Positions 1 through 7,860 of a DNA stretch of 64,000 bases are shown in pieces. Positions within the stretch are counted from its first letter, which is position 1, and the number at the start of each line of letters is the position of its first letter. Source of the DNA: UMGS1696 sp964623635 (lineage in GTDB: Bacteria > Bacillota > Clostridia > Oscillospirales > CAG-272). Location of the stretch: positions 7,773 to 71,772 of the forward strand of contig CAZUUA010000009.1 of assembly GCA_964623635.1 (NCBI GenBank), given 5' to 3'. Both the position numbers and the translations under genes were made by a program. Under the pieces are notes generated by a model. The model had not been told where the DNA came from. It ran no database searches and saw only the letters and a list, made by a program, of their open reading frames with translations.

Positions 1-985
1 ACAGACCATTCCAGGTGGTCACGTAGGACTCCACGCCGGCCGGTGCAGACAAGGGTCTGGTCACAAAGGCAAAGGCGTGCGGATGGAACACCAGGTTGGC
101 ATCGTGGGACGGCAGTACGGTCGCTGTCTTGCCGGTCTCTCCGGTGTACGCAGGTGCGATGGTTGTCTGAATGGTGTTGCTGCCACCGACGGCACTGGCG
201 GTGACCGTGTAGGTCTGTCCTTCGATCTGCAGAATGTCACCCTTCTTCAGACCCTTGAGACTGATGGAAGCGGTGCTCTGCAGCGTGATACCGTTGCCTG
301 CCACAGCGCTCACCGTCAGCGTACCACCGACCTCTGCCAGAGAACCCGCTTCATGGTGTACCACGGCCTGGCTCATGTAGTGCTCCATGCCAAAGACCTG
401 CCCGATGGAGCCGGTGCGCAGTGCCGTGTTGTCGCCGCACTTTTCCGCATTCACCACCGCCGGAATCTGCTTCAGTCGAGAGGTGGCCAGAGGACTCCAA
501 ACGGCGGCACGGCGATCCGTAGGCACCCTTGCCTTGTCCAGGGCATAGGCAGCGTTTGCGATGTCGTCCAGTCCATCGGGCACCGTACCCGCTTCTCCGG
601 CAGTCTGCCAGATGTCCGCATACAGCGCCAGACCATCCCGGTTGATCTTCTCTGCCAAAGCTGCGGCTGCCGGTTCAATGAAGACGCGGCGCACGGTCTC
701 CTCATCGTAGGCGTCCCAGGCCGTGATGGCAGCATCCACCGTAGCCAGACAGTCTAACTTCACCTCCACGGAATCCTCTGCCAGCGCCTGTACATCCACG
801 CCGTCCTCTGGGGAGAATTCCTTTGCTTCCAGCCGCACGGGACGACGGATCAGCACCGAATCCCCCGGATGGGCAGTGGTCTCGTCTCCGGCATCCTGAT
901 ACACCAGAGACGGAAACACCAGATTGTCCGTCAGTCGGGTCAGGGTCTCTCTTGCGATCTGCTTTACTGTAAGAATGTTGTTCAT
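1..985 (-). CDS. phage major capsid protein, P22 coat-like (partial, runs off the left edge)
   Basis: The reading frame opens at ATG 983-985 behind a good ribosome binding site (AAAGGA, 9 nt upstream) and stays open to the window edge, about 328 codons, so the C-terminus is missing. The translation begins MNNILTVKQIARETLTRL and contains HPGDSVLIRRP, DIANAAYALDKARVPTDRR and a mid-protein beta-rich insertion (GDILQIEGQTYTV). This pattern is what I know from the P22-type coat protein family, which forms the icosahedral shell. It lies directly downstream of the scaffolding gene, the normal place for a major capsid gene. The family call is from recall of the pattern, not a search. Confidence 0.8.
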   Translation of the reverse strand, partial: MNNILTVKQIARETLTRLTDNLVFPSLVYQDAGDETTAHPGDSVLIRRPVRLEAKEFSPEDGVDVQALAEDSVEVKLDCLATVDAAITAWDAYDEETVRRVFIEPAAAALAEKINRDGLALYADIWQTAGEAGTVPDGLDDIANAAYALDKARVPTDRRAAVWSPLATSRLKQIPAVVNAEKCGDNTALRTGSIGQVFGMEHYMSQAVVHHEAGSLAEVGGTLTVSAVAGNGITLQSTASISLKGLKKGDILQIEGQTYTVTASAVGGSNTIQTTIAPAYTGETGKTATVLPSHDANLVFHPHAFAFVTRPLSAPAGVESYVTTWNGL

Positions 986-1083
986 ATTGTGTTATCCTTT
1001 CTGTTTTTGAAAATATTGTTGTACGTATGTCGTATGTTTTCTGTCCGGGCAGCCACATTTGCCAAGGCTACCCCAAAACCACA

Positions 1084-1494
1084 TCATCGTTTGCCCATGA
1101 CCATGGCGTAATATTCCCGGTCGGACATCCCGTTGGGGTCCCGTCTATCGCCACCGTGGACACCGCCACTGGAACGCTCACCACCCACCGGTCCCATGGT
1201 GTGCCCAAAGAGATAGGGATCCGTCGCCATGAGCCGCTTCACCGATTCTTCCACGCCGACCACACCATCGTCGCGCACCTGTACGGCAGAGAGATCCAGC
1301 ACCTTTGCCGCCAGCGTGGGATTTTTCGCACCCATCTTCGCCAGCATATAGCGCACCTCTCCATCGATCCGCACCTGCCGCAGCTTTTCTTCCTGCTGCT
1401 GCAAAAGCTGCTGCACATCCACATCGGTCGCCGTGCCATCCTCTAAAACCTGTCCGTTCTGTTCCGGTTCCATCAAAATATCCTGTTCGTCCAA
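1084..1494 (-). CDS. phage scaffolding protein (Gp20-like)
   Basis: A 136-residue acidic protein. A Gln/Glu-rich coiled-coil-like stretch (QQLLQQQEEKLRQV) is followed by YMLAKMGAKNP, VLDLSAVQVRDDG and DPYLFG, the signature order of the phage Gp20/minor structural scaffolding family that templates capsid assembly. I chose TTG at 1492-1494 because a full AGGAGG lies 7 nt upstream; an in-frame ATG at 1551 has no comparable site of its own in the upstream gene tail. The gene sits between portal and coat. No separate Mu F-like minor head gene is present between portal and this gene. Confidence 0.75.
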   Translation of the reverse strand: MDEQDILMEPEQNGQVLEDGTATDVDVQQLLQQQEEKLRQVRIDGEVRYMLAKMGAKNPTLAAKVLDLSAVQVRDDGVVGVEESVKRLMATDPYLFGHTMGPVGGERSSGGVHGGDRRDPNGMSDREYYAMVMGKR

Positions 1495-1554
1495 ATCATC
1501 ACCTCCTTTCTCCAAAAATGCAAGTACGATATCACCTCCTTCCCTTCCCATAGC

Positions 1555-1605
1555 CTTCTGCCTTTCAACTTGTTGGAATGTCTGACCTCAGACCTCTGCC
1601 TTCTG
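1555..1605 (-). repeat. purine-rich repeat, copy 1, over the portal stop codon
   Basis: On the minus strand this reads as CAGAAGGCAGAGGTCTGAGG followed by a short palindrome CAACAAGTTG and another GGCAGAAGG. It covers the last codons and stop of the portal gene. Closely related sequence follows the terminase gene (3114-3170, with the same CAACAAGTTG) and the xpt gene (58728-58753). Confidence 0.6.
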
Positions 1606-3078
1606 ATTTTCCCCGTACCAACGTCTGCGGAACTGCTCCGGCGTCATCAGTCCGGCTTCCACCTCACGCAGGTCCCGGGAACGCTCCGATTCCGCATCGA
1701 TGAAGTAGCTGTCGTCGTAGGCAATGTGGATCCCGGACACCGCATAGGGCTTGCCCAGCATCCGTACCCCCAGCCACAGGATCACTCGGATCACCTGGGT
1801 CAGATACGCCGTCACGTTCTGTGCGTGCTTGGCACAGTTCTGCCGCATATCCTGCCGTTCGCCGGTGTATTGGGTGGCGGTCAGCGTGGTCTTCGCCATG
1901 GCACTGGAGAACAGATAGTGCTTCGTGCCCAGCCCACAGCGGAAGGATAAATAGTCCAGCTGTGCCTGTACCGCATCTCGATTCTCCTCAGTACGCAGAG
2001 ACGGATTGTGTTCCTCAATCAACGGCTCCTCTGCCAGATCGCTGTCTCCCACCGTCATAAATAGCTGCTGTGCCACGTCGTCCGGCGTGTACAGATTGCC
2101 ACTTTCGTCCCGGCGGATCAGGGACTGGTTGATGAATACCTTCTTGCCGCCCAGCCGCAGATCCCGGCAAAAGTTGTTGAACGCCAGATCCACACCCCGG
2201 AGACAGTCCAGCGCATCGCCGTAGATTGACTGCCCCAGACCACCGTTATGGGGCGTGGTGTTCTGGATGTTGGGCGTCAGGATGGCAAAGAAGGGATAGG
2301 GAGAACCGGTTTGGATCTCTCGAGGTGGCATATCCGGCAGAAACGCTTCCCCGTATTTTCCCTTTTCCCGGCAGAAATACCGGTTGTGGATCACATATCC
2401 CTCCGGCTGCCGCAGATGCACCTCTAAGTAATCGTAGTCCTTGCCACGCAGGGTGATCCGGGACACAAAGGCCGCCTCCGTGATCTGCCCACCTTCCACG
2501 GAAATGGGAATGATCTGCGCCGCATCCACAAATTCGAACCAGATCCGCACCGGATGTCCGTCTCTGGAAAAGCCGTGGATGTCCGTCATGGCGCCTGCTT
2601 CGGTGCCCAAAAGCTCCCGCAATACGGAGATAGTCTCCGTATCGCTCTCTGCCGATGCCGCAGACCCCAGCCGTGCCTCCTGCCATTCTTCCTTTTCGAT
2701 GCCGTCTACCCGAATGAGACAGGCTCCCGTACCTGTGGCAAAGGTCTTTTCCACCAGATGGTTGCTGCGCCGCCAAAAATCCCCTTCGGTCAGCACCTGC
2801 TCCACCCAGGCCTTTGCCCCATCGTCGTCCAAGCGCAGGTAGGTCTTGTCGTTGAGCAGCAGCGTCGCCCAGTCCTCACAGACCTTTTTTGCCATCCGCA
2901 GCCCATACATCCGGCGACGTACCGGATTCCCAAAGGCAGCGCTTTCCAAATAGGTGTGAAAGCCCTCTACCGTCCCACGCCACCAATCCTCCCACGTGTC
3001 GATCTTGTCATACATTCCCGGATCTACAGCGCAGCCGTAGCTGTCCGCCACCAGCGCCATAAGCTCCCGTTCGATCAT
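1588..3078 (-). CDS. phage portal protein, SPP1 Gp6-like
   Basis: A 496-residue protein of typical portal length. Portals form the dodecameric ring at one capsid vertex through which DNA is packaged and ejected, docking the terminase. Recognisable portal features include the N-terminal RRRMYGLRMAKKVCEDWATLLLND block, the central YDYLEVHLRQPEGYVIHNRYF strand region, GQSIYGDALDCLRGVDLAFNNFCRDLRLG and the C-terminal FRCGLGTKHYLF segment. It starts at ATG 3076-3078 after the terminase gene. The last codons (NQKAEV) lie inside an interspersed purine-rich repeat, so the extreme C-terminus may be repeat-derived rather than ancestral. Confidence 0.85.
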   Translation of the reverse strand: MIERELMALVADSYGCAVDPGMYDKIDTWEDWWRGTVEGFHTYLESAAFGNPVRRRMYGLRMAKKVCEDWATLLLNDKTYLRLDDDGAKAWVEQVLTEGDFWRRSNHLVEKTFATGTGACLIRVDGIEKEEWQEARLGSAASAESDTETISVLRELLGTEAGAMTDIHGFSRDGHPVRIWFEFVDAAQIIPISVEGGQITEAAFVSRITLRGKDYDYLEVHLRQPEGYVIHNRYFCREKGKYGEAFLPDMPPREIQTGSPYPFFAILTPNIQNTTPHNGGLGQSIYGDALDCLRGVDLAFNNFCRDLRLGGKKVFINQSLIRRDESGNLYTPDDVAQQLFMTVGDSDLAEEPLIEEHNPSLRTEENRDAVQAQLDYLSFRCGLGTKHYLFSSAMAKTTLTATQYTGERQDMRQNCAKHAQNVTAYLTQVIRVILWLGVRMLGKPYAVSGIHIAYDDSYFIDAESERSRDLREVEAGLMTPEQFRRRWYGENQKAEV

Positions 3079-3113
3079 AATATCTCCTTTCGTTATTTAC
3101 ACCATAAACCTAT

Positions 3114-3170
3114 TGTCTCTGACCCCCAACTTGTTGGGATGTCTGCCGTCTGACCTCTCACCTCACACCT
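3114..3170 (-). repeat. purine-rich repeat, copy 2, over the terminase stop codon
   Basis: The minus strand reads GGTGTGAGGTGAGAGGTCAG, then GGCAGACATCCCAACAAGTTG. It shares the CAACAAGTTG palindrome and the AGGTCAGA-type heptamers with the copy after the portal gene. It starts within the terminase stop region (stop at 3163-3165) and fills the gap to the portal gene. Confidence 0.6.
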
Positions 3171-4401
3171 TCCCCATATACCGTTCAATGGCATATTCAA
3201 AGGCGTCCAAAATGTCGATGTCCGAGGTGAAGTCATCCTTGCGCCGGTCCTCACCTTCTTCCCAGACCGCCTGAGCCAGTCCCTCTGCCAACCGGGCACA
3301 TTGGGGCGTCAGATGGAATTTGCCGCTGTTCATGAGACTGAGCACAAAGCTGATCCGATCCAGTATGGGTCGCTTGGCACAGTCCAGCACCTGCACCGCT
3401 TCGTTCGCCTTGGCCATTTCCCGGCGCAGTCCGTTGATCAGATACTGGGCTTCGCAGTCGCAGAAAATGTACCGCAGCGGCACCCCCGGCACCATCGTCC
3501 GTACCCTTTGGCAAAAGCCGAAGCATTCTTTGTGGATGCGCACCGGATCGATGTCTCCTTTGCCACCACCGATGGCGTGATCCGCAATGGCAACGATACC
3601 GCCGTCCACCGGAAAGCCAACCGCCACAAATGTCGTTTTCGATCGATTGCCACCGAAGTCCACACCGATGTTGATGTACTTCAGCGGCGGCAGCTTGTCC
3701 GGTGGCAGAAGGAACGCCGACCGGTCGTCCGCAAAGACCCGGTAGATCAGACCCTCTGCGGCACAGCGCTGTCCCAGAATGTCCCGGCGATACCAGACCG
3801 AATCCGGGTCATATTGGGCAACGATCTCTGCCAACCGCTCCGGCGTGATCACCGGATTGTCCCGGATGGTGAAGTGGGCGTAGTTGTAAAAATGGTCACC
3901 GGGCTCGGCGGCGTATTTGTCCAGATACTCCCGATAGATGGGTGCACCGGGGGACGACGGATTCAGATCCCAGAAGACCTTGCGCTCTACAGCCGCCAGC
4001 TGTCGGTTGAAGGCCTCTTTGATGAAGGAGTCGTGGTGGTGGTTGATCTCCGTAGCGATCCACATTCCATAGGAATTGCCCCGGATCCGTTTGTAGGCAT
4101 CCGCATTTCGTCCACCGGAGAAGATCACCACACGCTCTCCCACAGCCGTATCCACGAACAGACACTCGTTGCCCTTGTAGCGACCCCAACGACAGCGCCC
4201 CCGGAAGATATTTTCCAGACCCATACCGTTGCAGTCTCCGATGTTCAGTCGGGCATTGGCCAGAGTAGAACCGGTCGCCAGATGGATGGGATCCGGAGAA
4301 GTCTCCAGGCAGGCCCCGAACACGAACACATTGTCCACCGTCTTCCCGGCACGCACCGCACCCTCTGCCACATTGATCACGCAGTCACGGGCACGCCGCA
4401 T
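3163..4401 (-). CDS. phage terminase large subunit
   Basis: The 412-residue frame carries the packaging ATPase followed by a nuclease. Walker A is GAVRAGKT (residues 14-21); the adenine/coupling region includes GNSYGMWIATEIN (109-120). RNase H-like nuclease aspartates are visible in IGVDFGG (D248), FCDCEAQ (D315) and SDIDILDAF (about 394-399). The protein cuts concatemeric DNA and pumps it through the portal. The start is uncertain: homologues as I recall them carry about a dozen more residues, and twelve matching codons (IGYIFGEKHRAY) do precede ATG 4401 in frame, but the only codons available after the upstream TGA are ACG and ATA, with an AAAGGTGA site 7 nt before ATA at 4437. Confidence 0.85.
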   Translation of the reverse strand: MRRARDCVINVAEGAVRAGKTVDNVFVFGACLETSPDPIHLATGSTLANARLNIGDCNGMGLENIFRGRCRWGRYKGNECLFVDTAVGERVVIFSGGRNADAYKRIRGNSYGMWIATEINHHHDSFIKEAFNRQLAAVERKVFWDLNPSSPGAPIYREYLDKYAAEPGDHFYNYAHFTIRDNPVITPERLAEIVAQYDPDSVWYRRDILGQRCAAEGLIYRVFADDRSAFLLPPDKLPPLKYINIGVDFGGNRSKTTFVAVGFPVDGGIVAIADHAIGGGKGDIDPVRIHKECFGFCQRVRTMVPGVPLRYIFCDCEAQYLINGLRREMAKANEAVQVLDCAKRPILDRISFVLSLMNSGKFHLTPQCARLAEGLAQAVWEEGEDRRKDDFTSDIDILDAFEYAIERYMGKV

Positions 4402-4433
4402 ATAGGCCCGGTGCTTTTCGCCGAATATGTAGC

Positions 4434-4868
4434 CTATCGTCCCTCACCTTTCCTTTCTGGGTCCCCAAAGATCTCACGCCGCAGCCGCACCATTTCTCCA
4501 CCGGGACCGGCACTGGTTTCCGTTCCAGCCGCTTCGGCCTTGCATAGATCAAAGTATAGCTTCATGGCCGGCACACTACCGTCTTCCGTGAGCTTCAGCA
4601 GAGATGACCATACCCAGGGCGCACACATTTCTGCCATACGCCGGGACAGCCGTACCATCTCACCGGGCAGCTCTCCGTCCCGAAGCCAGCCTTCCCAGAT
4701 GTCCCCGAAAAGCCCCAGCCGTTCCCGGAAGGCGTCGATGTCCTCGTCCCCGGCAAAGCCACAGTCCATCATCTGCTGCAGAATCGACCGATCGATCTGC
4801 TGCAGAATCGACCCATCACCACCACCGGCGACATTTCGTACAGCCGCCGGATTTTCCTGTTCCGCCAA
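4434..4868 (-). CDS. probable phage terminase small subunit
   Basis: A 144-residue protein encoded directly before the large terminase, with overlap into its likely true start. I chose TTG 4866-4868 because AGGAGG lies 7 nt upstream; in-frame ATGs at 4874 and 4949 have no suitable site. Position, size and a C-terminal VPAMKLYFDLCKAE segment similar to small terminases support the DNA-recognition role; I do not see a clear helix-turn-helix. An in-frame 24-bp duplication (4771-4818) repeats SILQQ.DR near the N-terminus. Moderate confidence in the function, good confidence that it is a gene. Confidence 0.55.
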   Translation of the reverse strand: MAEQENPAAVRNVAGGGDGSILQQIDRSILQQMMDCGFAGDEDIDAFRERLGLFGDIWEGWLRDGELPGEMVRLSRRMAEMCAPWVWSSLLKLTEDGSVPAMKLYFDLCKAEAAGTETSAGPGGEMVRLRREIFGDPERKGEGR

Positions 4869-5257
4869 ACACATTCCTCCTTTCCATGGCATTTGGCAAT
4901 AATATTTTCCAAACGCTTGTTTTTTTGTTGTGTCTATAGTATACCACAAAAAAGCGCCGTTGTCGTCCGCAATATTTCCACGGAATTTCCACGGGCAGCA
5001 TACCCCTTGATTCCCCAGGGAATCCCTACGAAACCCGTGGCTTTTGCAGCGGAGGTATTCGCTTTATTATAATATAATATTCATATGTTGTTCACAGATG
5101 CGCCAGGGTGTCTTCCACTGGCGCCCAGCGTGTGACTCCATGGGGTTAGCCCATGGGATCCCCAGCCCAACGCAGTTGGAGAAAAAAGGCCATGGAGTCA
5201 CACGCCCAAATGCAGTTTAAACCCAAAAAGAGAATGAGAAAAGGGGCGTACACCCCT
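4869..5257. other. intergenic region with nested palindrome in the phage island
   Basis: No gene is seen here. At 4989-5040 CCACGGG pairs with CCCGTGG, and inside it GATTCCC-CA-GGGAATC (5009-5024) is a perfect 7-bp hairpin, so the region can extrude a two-part cruciform. An AT-rich tract (5058-5082) follows, then repeat element A (5112-5218). In phages this slot, just before the terminase genes, often holds a packaging or late-control site, but that role here is inference. Confidence 0.5.
5112..5218. repeat. palindromic intergenic repeat, copy A
   Basis: GTGTGACTCCATGG (5130-5143) and CCATGGAGTCACAC (5190-5203) form a perfect 14-bp inverted repeat, flanked by ACTGGCGCCC on one side and GCCCAAATGCAGTTT on the other. 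Internal blocks GCCCAACGCAGTTGGA recur in copies at 15648-15829, 59397-59450, 60837-60970 and 62571-62770. Confidence 0.75.
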
Positions 5258-5593
5258 TCATCTCATTCTCCCAAAAAGCGCCAGCGCAAACCGATTCATC
5301 GCTCGCTTGCGCACATTGTAAAACGACGACTTCTCTCTTGCCGTCCGGGCACATAGCTCATCCACCGTGCACCCCTCTACCGTCCAAAGCAGTATGTTCC
5401 GTTCCTCTTCCGTCAGTACCGCCAAACCGTGCCGTATCCACCGGATCCGATCCTCCAATTGCCGCCGCTTCTCCACACTTTGCGTGGGCGTCTCCAATGC
5501 ACTCTCCATGCACGCCATCCGCTCCAGCCATTCCATCGCCGCCGTACAGGTCACATGGATGGCCTGCCTCGTCTTCTTTACCGGTCTTGCCAT
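5258..5593 (-). CDS. phage-type sigma-70 region 4-like / ArpU-like transcription regulator
   Basis: An 111-residue protein. The N-terminal half contains a basic MARPVKKTRQ start and a helix with ALETPTQSVEKRRQLEDRI; the C-terminal half, LTEEERNILLWTVEGCTVDELCARTAREKSSFYNVRKRAMNRFALALFG, has the spacing of a sigma region 4 helix-turn-helix. Small proteins of this kind control late genes in Firmicutes phages and lie just before the terminase genes, as here. ATG 5591-5593 is preferred over a longer frame because AAAGGTGA lies just upstream. Confidence 0.65.
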   Translation of the reverse strand: MARPVKKTRQAIHVTCTAAMEWLERMACMESALETPTQSVEKRRQLEDRIRWIRHGLAVLTEEERNILLWTVEGCTVDELCARTAREKSSFYNVRKRAMNRFALALFGRMR

Positions 5594-5612
5594 ACGATCA
5601 CCTTTCCCTTTC

Positions 5613-5831
5613 TCACAATATACGCTTCCCCCATGCCAACTCTCGTTCCCTGTACCGTCCGACCTGCCGCTCCGATCGCACATAGAAATACGGTTCCGCC
5701 ACTCGTGCTGTCCTGCCCGTGGCGATCATGGCACCGCTTTCCACACAGTCCCGACAAAAGTACCGCTCCGATAACCAATAACAAAATTCTCCTTCCAAAA
5801 TGTCCTCGCCGCAGCCACTGCAAAGACCCAC
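5613..5831 (-). CDS. small zinc-ribbon protein
   Basis: A 72-residue frame with CSGCGEDILEGEFCYWLSERYFCRDC, two cysteine pairs that could hold one zinc. GTG 5829-5831 is taken as the start because AAAGGG lies 9 nt upstream; the frame is open further upstream to 5954 but that part lies across the promoter and leader. It is the first gene after a consensus promoter (5913-5941) and ends about 20 nt before the sigma-like regulator. The function is not known; a small DNA- or protein-binding role is only a guess. Confidence 0.5.
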   Translation of the reverse strand: MGLCSGCGEDILEGEFCYWLSERYFCRDCVESGAMIATGRTARVAEPYFYVRSERQVGRYRERELAWGKRIL

Positions 5832-5912
5832 GCTTCTTTTCCCTTTCGTATGCGACCTCCTTAATAGATTCATCTGTTCCCACATCATAGGAACTATTGT
5901 TTCTTGTGCATC

Positions 5913-5941
5913 AGTATACCACAGGAACATTCGTTTGTCAA
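5913..5941 (-). promoter_or_regulatory. sigma-A promoter of the phage island
   Basis: TTGACA (5936-5941) and TATACT (5913-5918) are separated by exactly 17 nt on the minus strand, a near-perfect housekeeping promoter reading into the zinc-ribbon, regulator and head genes. Confidence 0.75.
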
Positions 5942-6026
5942 GCCCCTGCATCAAAATTTCCGAAAAAAATTTCGCCGTCCCATTTTCCCTCTCGACATTT
6001 TCTCACGGCAAATTCCCGGCTTCCTC

Positions 6027-6055
6027 TTGTTATCCACCAAAATTTGTGCTACAAT
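6027..6055 (+). promoter_or_regulatory. promoter of the histidinol phosphatase-exporter cluster
   Basis: TTGTTA and TACAAT with a 17-nt spacer, about 85 nt before the first start codon of the plus-strand cluster. It is back to back with the phage-island promoter about 85 nt away. Confidence 0.55.
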
Positions 6056-6140
6056 ATCATGTGCAAGGCTACACATCCACATCCTATGCCTTTTGCATTA
6101 TTCAAATCAATTAAAATAGAAAGTCAGGCGAAATTGCCCC

Positions 6141-6917
6141 ATGCTCTCCTTCAATTACCATACCCATACCCAACGCTGTCACCACGCCGGTGGTACCGAA
6201 CAGGAATATATCGAAAACGCCATCGGCGCCGGTATGCATACCATCGGCTTCTCCGACCACGCACCGCAGATGTTCCCCGGCGACTATTATTCCGGTTTCC
6301 GTATGCTGCGAGAAGCCGCCGCCGAATACGTGGAGACCCTGCTCTCACTCCGGGAACAATACAAGGACCGGATCACACTGAAGATCGGCTACGAAATGGA
6401 ATATTACCCGGCCATCTTCCCGGATACCCTACGCTTCATCCGGCAGTACCCCTGCGACTACCTGATCTTAGGTCAGCACTTTCTCGACAACGAATACGAT
6501 ACACGCCGGTATTCCGGGGCCCAGACCACGGACGAAGGCTACCTGGCCGACTACGTGGATCAGGTCTGCCAAGCCATGCGCACCGGCCTGTTCACCTATG
6601 TGGCACACCCGGATCTGCAAAACTTCACAGGCGAAACGTCCATATACAGACGCCAGTACACACGTCTGATCCGGTGCGCCATCGAGACCCATACGCCGCT
6701 GGAGATCAACCTGCTTGGTGCCGGTGACAATCGCCATTACCCGAATCCGCTGTTCTGGGAGATGGTGGGCGAAATGGGCGCAGACACCGTCATCGGCTGT
6801 GATGCCCATACACCCTCTGCCATCGTGGATCCCGCTGCCTACGAAAAAGCCATGGCGCTGGTGGACAAATACCACCTGCACCTGGTCGAGCCTATCCTGC
6901 GGCAGGTGCATCTATGA
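6141..6917 (+). CDS. hisJ: histidinol-phosphatase, PHP family
   Basis: A 258-residue PHP-superfamily phosphoesterase. Metal-binding motifs are HTHTQRCHH (residues 7-15), GFSDHAP (37-43), the EMEYY glutamate, HFLDNEYD, YVAHPDL and the C-terminal GCDAHTP. In Firmicutes this family hydrolyses L-histidinol phosphate to histidinol in histidine synthesis; related PHP enzymes act on other phosphates, and no other his gene is nearby, so the substrate is inferred. The gene overlaps the following EamA gene by 4 nt (ATGA), implying translational coupling. The ribosome binding site (GTCAGGCG) is weak. Confidence 0.8.
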   Translation: MLSFNYHTHTQRCHHAGGTEQEYIENAIGAGMHTIGFSDHAPQMFPGDYYSGFRMLREAAAEYVETLLSLREQYKDRITLKIGYEMEYYPAIFPDTLRFIRQYPCDYLILGQHFLDNEYDTRRYSGAQTTDEGYLADYVDQVCQAMRTGLFTYVAHPDLQNFTGETSIYRRQYTRLIRCAIETHTPLEINLLGAGDNRHYPNPLFWEMVGEMGADTVIGCDAHTPSAIVDPAAYEKAMALVDKYHLHLVEPILRQVHL

Positions 6918-7771
6918 CCAAAAAGACCCTTTCCCCCTTTCTCATCTTAGCCGAAGCCGTGTGCTTCTCTTTGGGTGGCCTGATCGTCAAATCGATCCCC
7001 TGGGGCTCCATGGCCATCAACGGCGGCCGTTCCCTCATCGCCGGTGTGGTCATCCTCCTGTATATGCACCTGCGTGGACATAAGCTGGTGGTGAACCGCT
7101 CCGTTCTGCTGGGTGGTACCATGATGTGCGCCACCAGCATTCTGTACGTGTTCGCCAACAAGCTGACCACCGCTGCCTCTGCCATCATCCTGCAATATAC
7201 CGCACCGGTGTTCATCATCCTCTATAGCTGGCTGTGGTTCCGCCAAAAGCCCGACAAATGGGACATCGCCGCCATTCCCGTCATCGCCATCGGCGTGCTG
7301 TGCTTTTTTATGGACAGCATCTCCGGGGGCTCTCTCCTCGGCAACCTGTTGGCGCTGCTCTCCGGTATGACCTTTGCCGTGGTGTTCATGATGAAAATGC
7401 TCCCCGGCAGCGATACCCTCTCGTCGGTCTTCATGGGCTGCGTCATCGGTGCCATCCTCGGTGTCCCGTCCATCCTGCAGGAGACAGACTTCACCATGCC
7501 CACCATGGGCGCACTGCTGGCACTGGGCGTGTTCCAGTTTGCCTGCGCCTATATCTGTATGGCAGAAGGACTGGAGCATACCCCACCGCTGACCGCTTCG
7601 CTGATCTCCACCTTGGAGCCCATCTTAAACCCCATCTGGGCAGCGCTGTTTCTCCACGAAGCCATGGGCACGACCGCACTGATCGGTGCCGCCATCGTCA
7701 TCTGTGGTGTGGTGAGCTATAACATCGCCAAAGCCAAATGGGCAAAACCAACGGAAACCAAAACGGAATAG
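6914..7771 (+). CDS. EamA-family (DMT superfamily) exporter
   Basis: A 285-residue integral membrane protein with two tandem EamA repeats of about five helices each: the first runs from FLILAEAVCFSLGGLIV to IPVIAIGVLCFFMD, the second from LLGNLLALLSGMTFAVVFMM to LIGAAIVICGVVSYNIA. The conserved end of the second repeat, SLISTLEPILNPIWAALFLHE, is present. Family members export amino acids, nucleotides or drugs; the substrate cannot be told. Translation is coupled to the upstream phosphatase. Confidence 0.85.
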   Translation: MTKKTLSPFLILAEAVCFSLGGLIVKSIPWGSMAINGGRSLIAGVVILLYMHLRGHKLVVNRSVLLGGTMMCATSILYVFANKLTTAASAIILQYTAPVFIILYSWLWFRQKPDKWDIAAIPVIAIGVLCFFMDSISGGSLLGNLLALLSGMTFAVVFMMKMLPGSDTLSSVFMGCVIGAILGVPSILQETDFTMPTMGALLALGVFQFACAYICMAEGLEHTPPLTASLISTLEPILNPIWAALFLHEAMGTTALIGAAIVICGVVSYNIAKAKWAKPTETKTE

Positions 7772-7860
7772 CCCCCCGGTCGTACGACCGAATCGTCCAT
7801 AGAACACCCCATGTCCTGCACGACTGTATGCCTACAGAAAAAGGAGAAAAACAAAAGAAC

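Noticed and set aside
3301..4902. A 533-codon plus-strand frame opposite the terminase genes
   Set aside because: Antisense shadow; no start signals, while the minus strand has Walker A and nuclease motifs.
5578..5883. A 101-codon minus frame overlapping the zinc-ribbon gene
   Set aside because: Different frame of the same DNA; the other frame has paired cysteines and fits the spacing to the next gene.
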